Origin: Candidatus Kuenenia stuttgartensis
Lineage (GTDB): Bacteria > Gemmatimonadota > Gemmatimonadetes > Gemmatimonadales > Gemmatimonadaceae
DNA length: 64,000 bases
NCBI GenBank assembly: GCA_943330235.2
Contig: CALQGY020000005.1
Coordinates: 1-64,000 of the forward strand
Direction: 5' to 3'
Shown piece after piece: positions 43,336 through 52,479 of the stretch (positions within the stretch are counted from its first letter, which is position 1; every line of letters begins with the position of its first letter). A program made the position numbers and the translations under genes. Below the pieces are notes generated by a model. It did not search any database. It saw nothing but the letters and a program-made list of their open reading frames with translations, and was not told the DNA's origin.

Positions 43336-44330
43336 GACCGGGAGTCGGGAGAGGACGACGCCGTCGTGACAGCGTCAACGATGCGAATGGCGAGGTTGCC
43401 GGCGACACGGCCTGGATGGCCGATGAAGCGTTCCTGCGTACCGGCCTTCAGGATCACGCGCGCGTCCTTGGGAATACCGGTGGGGACCACACTGCCCACT
43501 TCGATCTTCGCGATGTCGCGCATCGACAGATGAAAGTCGGGGAGACACGCCGTCATCGGTACACGCGTCACACGCAACGCGGCTTCACTGCGCTGACGGG
43601 TCGCTTCGCGTTCCGCGTCGCTGGTGGAGAGCAGCGCCGAACGCTGCTGGCCGCTGGACGTGAAGAACTTGTCGAGCACCGAGAAGGGCAGGCAGAGCAG
43701 GACGAGGCTGCTGATGACGCCCGTGCTGATCTCGAGGTTGGCCACCAGCACCGGATCGTCACGATTGACGACCTGCAGGATTTCCGGCGACGATTCGAAC
43801 CCGGAGATGTTGATGTCCATTGGCACATGGTCGGTCCAGATCTCCTGGAGCAGCGACGCCAGCTTGTCGGCGACGGACCGCACCGCCATGCGCTCGATTG
43901 GCGTGAGCGTGCGCGTGAGGGCCACACCGGTCCCCTCGCCGCCGAACAACCGATCCACGATATAGGTCGAGAACTCGGGGCCGATGTCGATGACACCGCG
44001 CTGGCCGGTTCCGGTAATGTCGAAAATGAAGGAGGCGCAGGGCATCGGCAGCGAGAGCGTAAACTCGCCGAACGAGAACTGCTCCACGCTCTGCAGACGC
44101 ACTTCGATCTGACCACGGACGCGCGACACCAGCCAGGCCTCGAGCCCCTTTACGAGGCGCTCGTACATCGCTTCGAGGGTGCGCAAGCGCTCCTTCGACA
44201 CGCGGTGGGGACGACGCCAGTCGTAGACCTGCACATCGACGGCCTGCGCGGCGGAGGAGCGCGGCGTACCGCGCCCACCTCCACCGAGGAGGCGGTCAAT
44301 ATCGTGTTGGCTGAGTGTTTCGGAGGCCAT
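43332..44330 (-). CDS. fliM: flagellar motor switch protein FliM
   Basis: FliM receives CheY-P and transmits it to FliG. The 332-residue protein has the N-terminal CheY-binding motif ETLSQHDIDRLLGG, a CheC-like middle domain and a C-terminal SpoA domain (FHLSMRDIAKIEVGSVVPTG). It follows fliL by 18 bp and overlaps fliN by four bases. Confidence 0.95.
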   Translation of the reverse strand: MASETLSQHDIDRLLGGGGRGTPRSSAAQAVDVQVYDWRRPHRVSKERLRTLEAMYERLVKGLEAWLVSRVRGQIEVRLQSVEQFSFGEFTLSLPMPCASFIFDITGTGQRGVIDIGPEFSTYIVDRLFGGEGTGVALTRTLTPIERMAVRSVADKLASLLQEIWTDHVPMDINISGFESSPEILQVVNRDDPVLVANLEISTGVISSLVLLCLPFSVLDKFFTSSGQQRSALLSTSDAEREATRQRSEAALRVTRVPMTACLPDFHLSMRDIAKIEVGSVVPTGIPKDARVILKAGTQERFIGHPGRVAGNLAIRIVDAVTTASSSPDSRS

Positions 44331-44348
44331 GATCGCTGGAGTTCGTGC

Positions 44349-44927
44349 TTACTGCACGACGAACTGCGGGAAATAGAGGCGCTTCACGGAACCCTTCCCG
44401 AAGCGCGCGACGATGGCATTCTGGACTTCGACCTTGATCCCTTCGCGCGTGCTCATCTCGGTCAGCTGGTCAACCGTCTTGGTCCCCAGCGCCGTCAGGA
44501 TGATGTCGCGCAGTTCGGCATCGCGGGTGGTCATATCGGTAGTGACGGTCGGCGTGCTGGTCTCGATGGCCACCGACAGCAGCAGGAAACGGCTGCCGCC
44601 GCTGCCGGCCGGGTTGAGCACGAGGTTCTCAAGCAGGTGGACCGACGGCTCGGCGCCGGTCTTGCCCTTCTCGCCCTCCGCCCCAGCCGCCGCGTGCTCA
44701 CCCTCGGCGGCGCCGGCTTCCGCGTGTGCCGCTGCGCTGTCGCTGTGCGCCGGGATGGCCTTCCCCATCTTCTTGGCCACCATCGGGCCGAGCAGGCTCG
44801 CGCCCGTGCCACCACCCACGGCCAGGCCCACGACGATCATGGCGATCATCGGAAGCTTCGCTTTCATCCCCGACGGGGGGGCTGCCTCTTCGGGGCTCGG
44901 TGGCGCGGGGGTGTCTTTGGTAGCCAT
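44349..44927 (-). CDS. fliL: flagellar basal-body-associated protein FliL
   Basis: FliL surrounds or supports the stators. The predicted 192-residue protein has a short cytoplasmic N-terminus, one membrane helix (LPMIAMIVVGLAVGGGTGAS), an Ala/Glu/Gly-rich linker and a periplasmic domain (LENLVLNPAGSGGSRFLLLS; DAELRDIILTALGTKTVDQL; VKRLYFPQFVVQ). ATG 44927 is used because the extra upstream codons have no family character and would cover the predicted promoter. It heads the fliL-fliM-fliN-fliOP operon. Confidence 0.92.
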   Translation of the reverse strand: MATKDTPAPPSPEEAAPPSGMKAKLPMIAMIVVGLAVGGGTGASLLGPMVAKKMGKAIPAHSDSAAAHAEAGAAEGEHAAAGAEGEKGKTGAEPSVHLLENLVLNPAGSGGSRFLLLSVAIETSTPTVTTDMTTRDAELRDIILTALGTKTVDQLTEMSTREGIKVEVQNAIVARFGKGSVKRLYFPQFVVQ

Positions 44928-44970
44928 GGTCGGGTGCGGACGTGAGGGTGGACTGATGTCTCTCTTAGAA

Positions 44971-44985
44971 GCACAGGGGATGCCA
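44971..44985 (-). promoter_or_regulatory. predicted sigma-54 promoter of fliL operon
   Basis: Read on the minus strand the site is TGGCATCCCCTGTGC: TGGCA at -24 and TGC at -12 with correct spacing. Transcription would start near 44959, giving a leader of about 32 nt. The region 44986-45150 behind it has no gene. Confidence 0.7.
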
Positions 44986-45156
44986 CGGGGACGGATTCCC
45001 CGTGTATTGGACGATTTATTCTTCAAGTCGTTGCAAAGGAACAACTTGCAGATTCCGCATCCGGCCGGGGCTCGCCCCGGCGCCCGCCCGCCCCAGAATC
45101 AGACGGCGGCAATGCGCGCCGCATCCGGCAACAATTGCCCGCTGAGAACGACAAAG

Positions 45157-45200
45157 ACGGCGGACGGAGCCATGTGGCTCCGCCCTCCGTCTCCTCCCCG
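45157..45200 (-). terminator. terminator hairpin after flgE
   Basis: CGGAGCCA and TGGCTCCG form an 8-bp stem with a 2-nt loop, extended by outer GACGG/CCGTC pairs. On the minus strand it is followed by GTCTTTGTCGTTCTC. It lies about 45 bp past the flgE stop and would end the flgB-flgE operon. Confidence 0.6.
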
Positions 45201-45243
45201 CGCCCGAAGGCGCCGGGTCTGTCAGCGGCCGATCAGCCCCCGA

Positions 45244-46764
45244 TTACCGCTTCACGGTCATCAGTTCCTGGAGCATTTCGTCCGAGGTGGACACCACCTT
45301 GCCGTTCGCCTGGAAGGCGCGCTGGGCCACGATCATGTTCGTGAACTCCTGCGCCAAGTCGACGTTGGACATTTCCAAGGCGCCGCTGGTCAGCTGCGAC
45401 TGCGACCCTTCCAGCGCGAAGCCCAAGACCGCGCTGCCGGAGTTGGCCGATTCCTGGAGCATGTTGTCGCCGATACGCAGCAAGCCGGACGGGTTATTGA
45501 AGTCGGCCAGCACGATGCGGGCGAGCGACGACGTCGTACCGTTCGTGAAGAAACCCGTGATCAGGCCGAAACGGTCGATCGTGAAGTTCTGCAGCGAACC
45601 GGCGGTGTAGCCGTTCTGGTCGCGGAGCACCGCGGTGGAGGCGGTCGACGCGAACTGCGTCAGGCCGTTCACGCCACCGTTGAGCTTGAGGTCGATCTGC
45701 ACGGGGTTGGCACCCGGCACCGCGAAGTCGAGCGCGGCCGTGATGTTCGTGCTCATGATGCCGGCCTGGTCGAACGTGAACGTGCCGGCGTTCACGCTGG
45801 GCACGGCCGTTGTCGGGCTCATGAAGTACGAAATCTTGATTTCCGAGTTCGACGGCATGTTCGACGTGAACTGCACGGCCGGCGGCGGGCCACCCGAGAA
45901 GGACCAATCCAACGGCGTCGAGTACGGCGTCCCGGTGCTGCTGGTCACCTGCACGTTCGCCGGCAGGATTTCGTAGCCGGACGGCGGCGTCGGCAGGCCG
46001 ATGTCGGCCGGCGGAATGCTGCCGCTCGTCTGGAAGCTTTCCGTCAGCGCCGAGGCGATCGGATCAATCTGCCAGTCCCACGTGTTGGCCGACGTCTTCC
46101 ACATCTGGATCTTGATGTCGTGCTTCGAACCCTGCGAGTCGAACACAGCGATCTGCGACTCGGTCCACGCCTTCTCATTGATGGGCAGCGCGCGATCGAG
46201 CGGATCCTGGAAGTTGCCGAGGAACACCGGCGCCGAGGCGTTCAGGTTGCCCGCGAGCACGGCCTGCGTGGTCGGGTTGGCCGAGACCTTCTGACCGAAC
46301 GGCAACTTGATGTCGCGGATACCGTCCTGCAGCTGGCCGTTGTCGTACATGCGTCCCTGCACGATGAAGCCGTTGGCCGGCGACACCAGCTGGCCTTCCG
46401 CGTCCACCTGGAAGTTGCCGGCGCGGGTGTAAAAGCTCTGGTTGCCCTTTCGCACGACGAAGAACGAGTCACCCTGCACGGCCACGTCGGTGTTCAGACC
46501 CGTCGTTTCGAGGTTACCCTGGTTGACGATCTGGTCAATCGAGCCGATCTGCATGCCGAGACCGATCTGCACCGGGTTGATACCACCCTGGTCTCCGGGG
46601 GGACGGCTCGCACCCTGCAGCAACTGGGCGAAGCCTTCCTTGAACGTCACGCGACCAGCCTTAAAGGCGACGGTGTTGACGTTGGCGATGTTATTACCGA
46701 TCACGTCCATGCGCACCTGATTGTTGCGCAGGCCGGAGACACCAGCATAAAGAGAACGAAGCAT
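45244..46764 (-). CDS. flgE: flagellar hook protein FlgE
   Basis: FlgE builds the hook. The 506-residue protein opens MLRSLYAGVSGLRNNQVRMD followed by NNIANVNTVAFKAGRVTF, carries LNTDVAVQGDSFFVVRKGNQ, and ends MSNVDLAQEFTNMIVAQRAF and NGKVVSTSDEMLQELMTVKR. It is the last gene of the flgB operon, 28 bp after flgD, and is followed by a terminator hairpin. Confidence 0.96.
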   Translation of the reverse strand: MLRSLYAGVSGLRNNQVRMDVIGNNIANVNTVAFKAGRVTFKEGFAQLLQGASRPPGDQGGINPVQIGLGMQIGSIDQIVNQGNLETTGLNTDVAVQGDSFFVVRKGNQSFYTRAGNFQVDAEGQLVSPANGFIVQGRMYDNGQLQDGIRDIKLPFGQKVSANPTTQAVLAGNLNASAPVFLGNFQDPLDRALPINEKAWTESQIAVFDSQGSKHDIKIQMWKTSANTWDWQIDPIASALTESFQTSGSIPPADIGLPTPPSGYEILPANVQVTSSTGTPYSTPLDWSFSGGPPPAVQFTSNMPSNSEIKISYFMSPTTAVPSVNAGTFTFDQAGIMSTNITAALDFAVPGANPVQIDLKLNGGVNGLTQFASTASTAVLRDQNGYTAGSLQNFTIDRFGLITGFFTNGTTSSLARIVLADFNNPSGLLRIGDNMLQESANSGSAVLGFALEGSQSQLTSGALEMSNVDLAQEFTNMIVAQRAFQANGKVVSTSDEMLQELMTVKR

Positions 46765-46792
46765 CGTGGATGGTCCTGGTGGAGGTTCGCGG

Positions 46793-47590
46793 TCAGCCGC
46801 GGATCTGAGTCAACTGAGACATCGGGACAGAGAGGGAATCGCCAAGAATCAGAATGGGATTGCCCTGGTCGTACTTCATGCCGGTAATCCGTCCGGCCGT
46901 GTACGTTTTCACTGCCTGCCACTGCTGGCCGCCATCCGTTGCGACCTCGAACTTGAACGAGTACTTGCCGGCCTTATCGAGCGGCGGGGTGAACGTGATG
47001 TCGCGGAGATCAAAGGACTGCTGACCAGTCCCCACCTTGTCGATGGTGCCTTGCGCGACCTGCTTGCCGCTGGCGTCGGTGATGGTGACGCGGCCGGGGC
47101 CGCTGACCGTCCCTGAATCGATCACGAGTGAACCGCTGAGATCGCGATTCACGAACACCGTGTTGCCGGTCGTCACGCCGACCTTTCCCACCGTCGACAT
47201 GGCCATCTGCCCTTCAATCAGCGCCGCGAGCTCGTCACTGCGCGTGGTCTGCGACTCGCCGAGCGCGGTGAGCGCTTTGGCGGTCGCCTCCGAAGCGGAT
47301 TTCGACGCGTCCATCGACTTGTTGAGCGTCACGAGCTGCTCGACTGACGAGAACTGGGCGAGCTGCGCCGCCATGTCCTTGCCGTCCATCGGATTCATCG
47401 GATCCTGATTCTTCAGCTGGGCGACCAGCATCTTCAGGAACTCGTCCTTCCCCATGCCGCTGGGGTTGGTCGGGAGGGTGCGCGGCTGCGACGGCTCTGC
47501 CGCCCCGGAGGGCGGAGAGGCGACCGGCGTGCCGCCGGTCGTTGCCGCGCTGAACATGGGGCTGATAGTGTTGCGGACTGCGGTGATCAT
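46793..47590 (-). CDS. flgD: hook-capping (scaffold) protein FlgD
   Basis: FlgD caps the growing hook. The 265-residue protein has the conserved N-terminal MGKDEFLKMLVAQLKNQDPM followed by NPMDGKDMAAQLAQFSSVEQ, and a C-terminal FlgD Ig/tudor-like region (GRVTITDASGKQVAQGTIDK). It overlaps fliK by four bases, consistent with the conserved order fliK-flgD-flgE. Confidence 0.95.
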   Translation of the reverse strand: MITAVRNTISPMFSAATTGGTPVASPPSGAAEPSQPRTLPTNPSGMGKDEFLKMLVAQLKNQDPMNPMDGKDMAAQLAQFSSVEQLVTLNKSMDASKSASEATAKALTALGESQTTRSDELAALIEGQMAMSTVGKVGVTTGNTVFVNRDLSGSLVIDSGTVSGPGRVTITDASGKQVAQGTIDKVGTGQQSFDLRDITFTPPLDKAGKYSFKFEVATDGGQQWQAVKTYTAGRITGMKYDQGNPILILGDSLSVPMSQLTQIRG

Positions 47591-49782
47591 GTGGTGCTCC
47601 CGTTGGACGAGTCACGCTGGCCACGCTGGCCAGCACCCTGTCGTGCCGAATCCCGCTGCTCTTCGCGCGACTGCCGCGACTGCTCGGGCCGATCCCATTC
47701 ACGCGCATTGGCCGAGCGATCACGCTGGCCCTGATTCATCGCACCGTCGTTCGAGGCGGACTGCTGTGCCGCGTTCAGGCGAATGCCGTCGCGCTCGCCG
47801 GCGATCGCGCGGCTGACATCGGCCGACTCTACCTTCGCCGCACTCGAGATCTGCACGCTGTCGCTCTCCAGGCCGTGACGGCCCAGGGCGTCCTGCAGCT
47901 CGGCGGTGCGCATACGCAGCCGCTCGGCGTTGGACGCGTCGGTGCTGATCTGCGTCGCCACACTCGCGCCACGCAGATCGACCGTGATCCGATCCTGACC
48001 GCCATCCGGCGCATCGACGTTGAGCGTCATGCGCGAGACCGCGCCAGCCGGCGCGCTGTCGCGAAGATCCTGCAACTCGGTCACGCGGTCGGTGCTCCCC
48101 GCGGCCACCACGGCCGGCGTCGAGCCCGCGTCGGTGGGCGCCGAGGTCATCGTCGGCTGCTGCGCACCGAAGGCGGCCGATTCCGTCGCCCCCAGCGTCT
48201 CGCGTCGAGCGGATCCGATCTTCCGGCCCTCGTTCGTCGAACGCCCTTGGTCATCACGCTCGCCACGACCAGACGCATGGCCCTGACCGTTCGTGTTCGC
48301 GGGCCCGGCCATGGTCACCGTGGCTGGTGCCGAACTGCTCACGGGCGAGTAGCTGCGATCAAAGCCACGGGACGAAGCGGTATCGGCTACGCCGGCGACG
48401 CTGGCGACACCCGCCGTTCCCGCCGTTCCCGCCACACGCGCCACCCCCGCCTGATTGGCGTTGGTCGCAATCAACGGCACCGCCTTGAACTCCCGCGGCA
48501 CGGCGGAGGCTACGCGCGCGCCATTGTCACGCGGTCCATCGCTGGGCAACTCGAGATGTCCGGGATCGCGCGCACCAAGGGTCTTCAACCCTTCTTCGGC
48601 GGCGATACGCTGGAGGCGCGAGAACCCTTCGGGGTTGTTGTACTTGCCATCAACGACCACGTCGACCGCTTCGCCGCGCGTGTGCGCCGAGTCGCGCGTC
48701 CACGTCACCACGGAGCCGGGACGCGTGCGTCCCTGGTCGAACAGGAAGTCCTGCCGTTCCTGCGAGCGCGCGGTCTCGACGATGGACACATCATGGCCGA
48801 ACTCGCCCTTCATCCGCTCCACCACCCGCTCAAGGCGGCTGCGGAGTTCCGGCGCCAAGGGGTCGACGGTGCGAATCGGTGTGGTCACGTCCGCAGCGGA
48901 CGCCGCATTCGCCTGCGCCAGCGCGGTGGCCGCGGCGGTCGCGGCCGCCGACATCGCGGCGTTGTCTCCGGCGCTGGCTAGTTCGAGCCCGGCCGGCGTG
49001 CCGGCACGCGACAGCAGCGCATCCAGCGCCACGCGCACACCAGCGGCATCGTTCTCGCCCAGCGCCTTCAATTGGTCAACCGACGCGCCACGCCGCGCCA
49101 CAATGCGGCTCAGCACCTCGCGGCCACGGCCATGATCACTGGCCGACTGCAGCGCCCGCGCGAGCCCGCGCAGCTCGTCGGGCGACGGTTGCATGGACGG
49201 CGCACCAAACCCTGCCAAGTCGATGGACGACGATTCTCCGTCGGCCGTTGAGTCCTTCAGAATGCCATAGCGCAGCGCGTCGGTGGTTCCGCGCGCCCGC
49301 TGCATCGCCGCCGCCAGCACATCCGATGGCGACATCGCGCCCGTCGGTGTCGACGACGTCAGCAGGTCGCTCCCCGAGAGGAGGGACGCGCCCTCCTCGG
49401 CCGATCCCTGCAGGAGCTTATCAATCAGCGACGCATCGCCGACCGGCATCTGCTTCATCAAATCGGTGCGCACCTTCGGGCCCGCGCCCGCCAGGAGCGA
49501 GAGCAATCCCGCAAACTCGGCGCGCGTCGGCTTCCGCACCTCGCGCACGTTCGACTCGTTGTCCGACGCCTCGGTCTCATCGGTGCGAGAGGCCGTGTCC
49601 GTGCTCGACGCGCGGCGGCTGCGCGTCGCATTGCTACGCGACGCGTCCACACGCGACGGCTCGAAACGCGACGGCTCCGGGCGCGACGCATCCGGGCGGG
49701 CGTTATCGACGCGCGACGGCTCAGAGCGAGACGGCTCGGGGCGCGGCGACGGCTTGTTCGTGAAAACGGTATTGATATTCAT
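47587..49782 (-). CDS. fliK: hook-length control protein FliK with embedded M15-like peptidase domain
   Basis: The 731-residue protein has an Arg/Ser/Pro repeat N-terminus (1-60), a helical export/ruler region (80-300), an M15 peptidase-like domain (310-415), a linker, and a C-terminal FliK domain (about 580-650: RMTLNVDAPDGGQDRITVDL; SNAERLRMRTAELQDALGRH). The M15 part shows VETARSQERQDFLFDQGRTR, SAHTRGEAVDVVVDG (zinc ligands His367 and Asp374) and RDPGHLELP (His409 with Asp406), as in L-alanyl-D-glutamate or D-Ala-D-Ala peptidases. Synteny (fliJ-motE-fliK-flgD) supports FliK. It overlaps its neighbours by four bases each. Confidence 0.88.
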   Translation of the reverse strand: MNINTVFTNKPSPRPEPSRSEPSRVDNARPDASRPEPSRFEPSRVDASRSNATRSRRASSTDTASRTDETEASDNESNVREVRKPTRAEFAGLLSLLAGAGPKVRTDLMKQMPVGDASLIDKLLQGSAEEGASLLSGSDLLTSSTPTGAMSPSDVLAAAMQRARGTTDALRYGILKDSTADGESSSIDLAGFGAPSMQPSPDELRGLARALQSASDHGRGREVLSRIVARRGASVDQLKALGENDAAGVRVALDALLSRAGTPAGLELASAGDNAAMSAAATAAATALAQANAASAADVTTPIRTVDPLAPELRSRLERVVERMKGEFGHDVSIVETARSQERQDFLFDQGRTRPGSVVTWTRDSAHTRGEAVDVVVDGKYNNPEGFSRLQRIAAEEGLKTLGARDPGHLELPSDGPRDNGARVASAVPREFKAVPLIATNANQAGVARVAGTAGTAGVASVAGVADTASSRGFDRSYSPVSSSAPATVTMAGPANTNGQGHASGRGERDDQGRSTNEGRKIGSARRETLGATESAAFGAQQPTMTSAPTDAGSTPAVVAAGSTDRVTELQDLRDSAPAGAVSRMTLNVDAPDGGQDRITVDLRGASVATQISTDASNAERLRMRTAELQDALGRHGLESDSVQISSAAKVESADVSRAIAGERDGIRLNAAQQSASNDGAMNQGQRDRSANAREWDRPEQSRQSREEQRDSARQGAGQRGQRDSSNGSTT
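48538..48855 (-). other. M15 peptidase-like domain inside fliK
   Basis: This segment encodes FliK residues 310-415. The motifs H-x6-D (367/374) and D-x2-H-x-E (406/409/411), and an upstream R-S-x-x-R-Q segment, are in the order and spacing of zinc-dependent M15 peptidoglycan peptidases. All expected metal ligands are present. Confidence 0.8.
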
Positions 49783-50579
49783 GGCGTGGTCCCGGCAGGG
49801 CGGGTCGCGCCCTTGGTGACGGCTGCCGCACGGGCGGACGGAAACTGCGTGAGGATCGCGGCCGCAGTCCGGTCGCTCATTCGCGCGAGGATGTTGCGCA
49901 CATCCGTATCGGGCATCTGCTCCATCACCTTCGCGGCGTCCTTGGAGGACATCGCGCTGAAAATCTTGGCGAGGCGTTGCTCGGGCAGTGCGGTCGCCAG
50001 CGCTTCGTTCCGAGCGCTGCGCACCACGTCAGCCACGGACGACGTGGCGGCCTCCGCTTTCGCGCCGGCGGTAGTGGCACTCTTGCCGGGCATGCCGTTC
50101 GCGGCGGCCGGTTTTGCCGGGTCGCTATGCGGCGCCTCGGCAGGATTGGCGCTAGCGGCCAGCTTCGACGACGCCGCCGCCTTCAGCGGGGTCGCCTTGG
50201 TCGCCACGTCCTTTGACGGCACTGCCGACGGCACTTCCTTCGACGGCACTTCCTTCGACGGCACTTCCTTCGACGGCGCCACCGCGCTCGGCTCGGCGGC
50301 CGTCTTCGCGGACTCACGCGAGGCCTCGAGTGCACGAATGCTATCGGCCGGCGTCATCGGGATGGGTTCCCCCACGACGGCCGAGTCAGGCGTCGCATGC
50401 CCCTCGGACGCCACCGTCTCGTGCGCGGTGGAGTCGGTCGGCGGATGCGCCTTCAGGCTGTCCGCACGCTGGATCGAATCCGCTGCGAACGCTTTCGACG
50501 CGCGCATGTACGCAAATCCGGATCCCCCGCCGATACCGGCGAGGATCGCGATGACTGCGGGGATGATCAACTTCTTCAT
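49779..50579 (-). CDS. MotE/YlxF-like flagellar protein
   Basis: The 266-residue protein has an N-terminal membrane anchor (LIIPAVIAILAGIGGGSGFA), a long Ala/Ser/Lys/Pro linker including a repeated SKEVP unit, and a C-terminal MgtE_N-like helical domain (RLAKIFSAMSSKDAAKVMEQ, then MPDTDVRNILARMSDRTAA). This matches MotE/YlxF, a periplasmic or membrane-linked chaperone of MotC or the stator in other bacteria; a role here is inferred. Its order between fliJ and fliK is the same as ylxF in Bacillus. It overlaps both neighbours by four bases. Confidence 0.78.
   Translation of the reverse strand: MKKLIIPAVIAILAGIGGGSGFAYMRASKAFAADSIQRADSLKAHPPTDSTAHETVASEGHATPDSAVVGEPIPMTPADSIRALEASRESAKTAAEPSAVAPSKEVPSKEVPSKEVPSAVPSKDVATKATPLKAAASSKLAASANPAEAPHSDPAKPAAANGMPGKSATTAGAKAEAATSSVADVVRSARNEALATALPEQRLAKIFSAMSSKDAAKVMEQMPDTDVRNILARMSDRTAAAILTQFPSARAAAVTKGATRPAGTTP
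50227..50275. repeat. 15-bp tandem repeat in motE-like gene
   Basis: GACGGCACTTCCTTC is repeated about three times without change, encoding Lys-Glu-Val-Pro-Ser units in the linker. The array is in frame. Confidence 0.9.
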
Positions 50580-51100
50580 GAATTCGAACCGTGGTTCCTG
50601 GGAGTCTTCGGTGCGGCAGAGTCGGGGCGCCCCCGAATCGATGCATCCTCGGCGGCACGTGCTTCTGCATTACGCGAGAATCGGGCCAGCGCGATTTCGT
50701 CCATGCCAACGCGGTCCCGATGCGCCTCTTCCGCGCGGAATTGCTCCGTATGCCGAACCTTGAGCCGGTCCAACACCCGCCGATCGCGCGACGCATCCGA
50801 GAGCACCTGCTGGGCGCCGACGACGCTGTCTTCGGCCACGCGCACCTGCTCGCCGGCACGCTCCAGCCGTTGATCCAGCGCATTGAGCACGAGGCCCAGC
50901 TGACGCAAATGCCCTATGCGGGGCTCCGCGTGATGGGCGGCGGCCACTTCGGCGCGCGAGGAGGCATGCAGCTGCGCCAACGCATCGCGATCGCGGCGCG
51001 CCGCCTCGGCGACATCCTGCGCCACGGCCAGTTCGCGCGCCTTCGCCTGCTCGGCCTGCTCACGCAATTCCAGGATTCGCTGCAACCGGAACTTGAACAT
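50576..51100 (-). CDS. fliJ: flagellar export chaperone FliJ
   Basis: FliJ is the coiled-coil stalk of the export ATPase. The 174-residue protein opens FKFRLQRILELREQAEQAKA and is helical and charged throughout. It overlaps the fliI stop by one base (TGATG) and the next gene by four. The C-terminal 30 residues are less helical than usual. Confidence 0.85.
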   Translation of the reverse strand: MFKFRLQRILELREQAEQAKARELAVAQDVAEAARRDRDALAQLHASSRAEVAAAHHAEPRIGHLRQLGLVLNALDQRLERAGEQVRVAEDSVVGAQQVLSDASRDRRVLDRLKVRHTEQFRAEEAHRDRVGMDEIALARFSRNAEARAAEDASIRGRPDSAAPKTPRNHGSNS

Positions 51101-52479
51101 CAGCGACGCGCCACGGACGACTCAATCGCTTCGGCAATCTTCGCCATCGCCTGGTAAGTATCGCCGTAGTGGGAGATTTCGTCCGGGCGCTGCTGCAGAA
51201 ATTGCAGGGCACGCTCCCGATACTGGATCGCCGCGTCCACATAGGGATCGCTCCCCTTGAGGTACGCGCCTACCATGATGAGGTCTTCCTTCTCGCGATA
51301 CGCCGCTTCCAGTCGCATCAGCGCGTTGCCGGCGCGACGCTGGACGTCGTTGATGATGTGATCGCGGACACGACTCTTCGATTCCAGCACGTCGATGGCC
51401 GGAAAATGATTCTGCCCCGCGAGTCGGCGCGTAAGAACGATGTGCCCGTCCAGAATCGAGCGTGCCGCATCGGCGACTGGCTCGTTGAAGTCGTCACCGT
51501 CCACCAGCACGGTGTAGATGCCCGTGATGCCGCCACGCGACCCGTTGCCGGCGCGCTCGAGCAAACGCGGTAACGACGCGAACACCGAGGGCGGATAGCC
51601 CTTCGTGGTTGGCGGCTCGCCCGTGGCCAACCCGATCTCACGCCATGCCATCGCGACACGCGTCACCGAGTCCACCATCAGCATCACCTGCTTGCCCTGG
51701 TCGCGGAAATATTCCGCAATCGCGGTCGCCACCAGCGCGCCACGCGCACGCACCAGTGCGGCCTGATCGCCCGTCGCGACAATCACGACGGAGCGGGCCA
51801 ACCCTTCGGGACCAAGCGAGTTCTCGATGAACTCGCGCACTTCGCGACCGCGCTCGCCCAACAGCGCGATGACATTCACATCCGCTTGTGCGTGTCGCGC
51901 GATCATACCGAGCATCGTGCTCTTACCCACGCCGGAGCCGGCGAAAATACCCACGCGCTGGCCACGGCCAATCGTCAGCAGGCCATCGATCGCGCGCACA
52001 CCGGTTTCCAGCGGGCGGTCGATCGTGTCACGCTCCAACGGATTCGGTGGCTCCGCCGACAGCGGCACGCGCTCGATCACATCAAGCTTGCCTTTGCCAT
52101 CAATGGGATGGCCAAGCCCGTTCAGGACGCGACCCAGCAGGCCGGGCCCCACGTCCACACCAAACGTGCGACCAAGCGGCTGCACCGAACTGCCCGGATG
52201 CAGACCATCCAGTTCGCCCAAGGGCATCAAGAGCACGCCGCGCTCGTGAAAGCCGACGACCTCTGCCAGCACCGAACGATCACGCGAATGACTGGTGATG
52301 CGGCACAGCGACCCCAGGCCGACTTCGAGGCCCGTGGCCTCGAGGACGAGACCCACCACGCGCGTCACGCGCCCATAAGCCGCCAGTCGGTCGTTCGGAT
52401 CGAGACGGCCGAGCATCGACGACACCATCGGTGTCAGCGCATCGCCGAATGCCGGATCGGCGTGAATGGAGAGACTCAT
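51100..52479 (-). CDS. fliI: flagellar export ATPase FliI
   Basis: FliI powers substrate loading for export. The 459-residue protein has Walker A FAGSGVGKSTMLGM, Walker B-region LMVDSVTRVAMAWREIGLAT, and the FliI/ATP-synthase-beta signature YPPSVFASLPRLLERAG. It overlaps fliH by four bases and fliJ by one. Confidence 0.97.
   Translation of the reverse strand: MSLSIHADPAFGDALTPMVSSMLGRLDPNDRLAAYGRVTRVVGLVLEATGLEVGLGSLCRITSHSRDRSVLAEVVGFHERGVLLMPLGELDGLHPGSSVQPLGRTFGVDVGPGLLGRVLNGLGHPIDGKGKLDVIERVPLSAEPPNPLERDTIDRPLETGVRAIDGLLTIGRGQRVGIFAGSGVGKSTMLGMIARHAQADVNVIALLGERGREVREFIENSLGPEGLARSVVIVATGDQAALVRARGALVATAIAEYFRDQGKQVMLMVDSVTRVAMAWREIGLATGEPPTTKGYPPSVFASLPRLLERAGNGSRGGITGIYTVLVDGDDFNEPVADAARSILDGHIVLTRRLAGQNHFPAIDVLESKSRVRDHIINDVQRRAGNALMRLEAAYREKEDLIMVGAYLKGSDPYVDAAIQYRERALQFLQQRPDEISHYGDTYQAMAKIAEAIESSVARR

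Noticed and set aside
44413-46887. Very long plus-strand open frame (824 codons) over fliL and flgE
   Set aside because: It is antisense to two clear flagellar genes and their intergenic region, its product is Arg/His-rich without domains, and it reflects high GC content.
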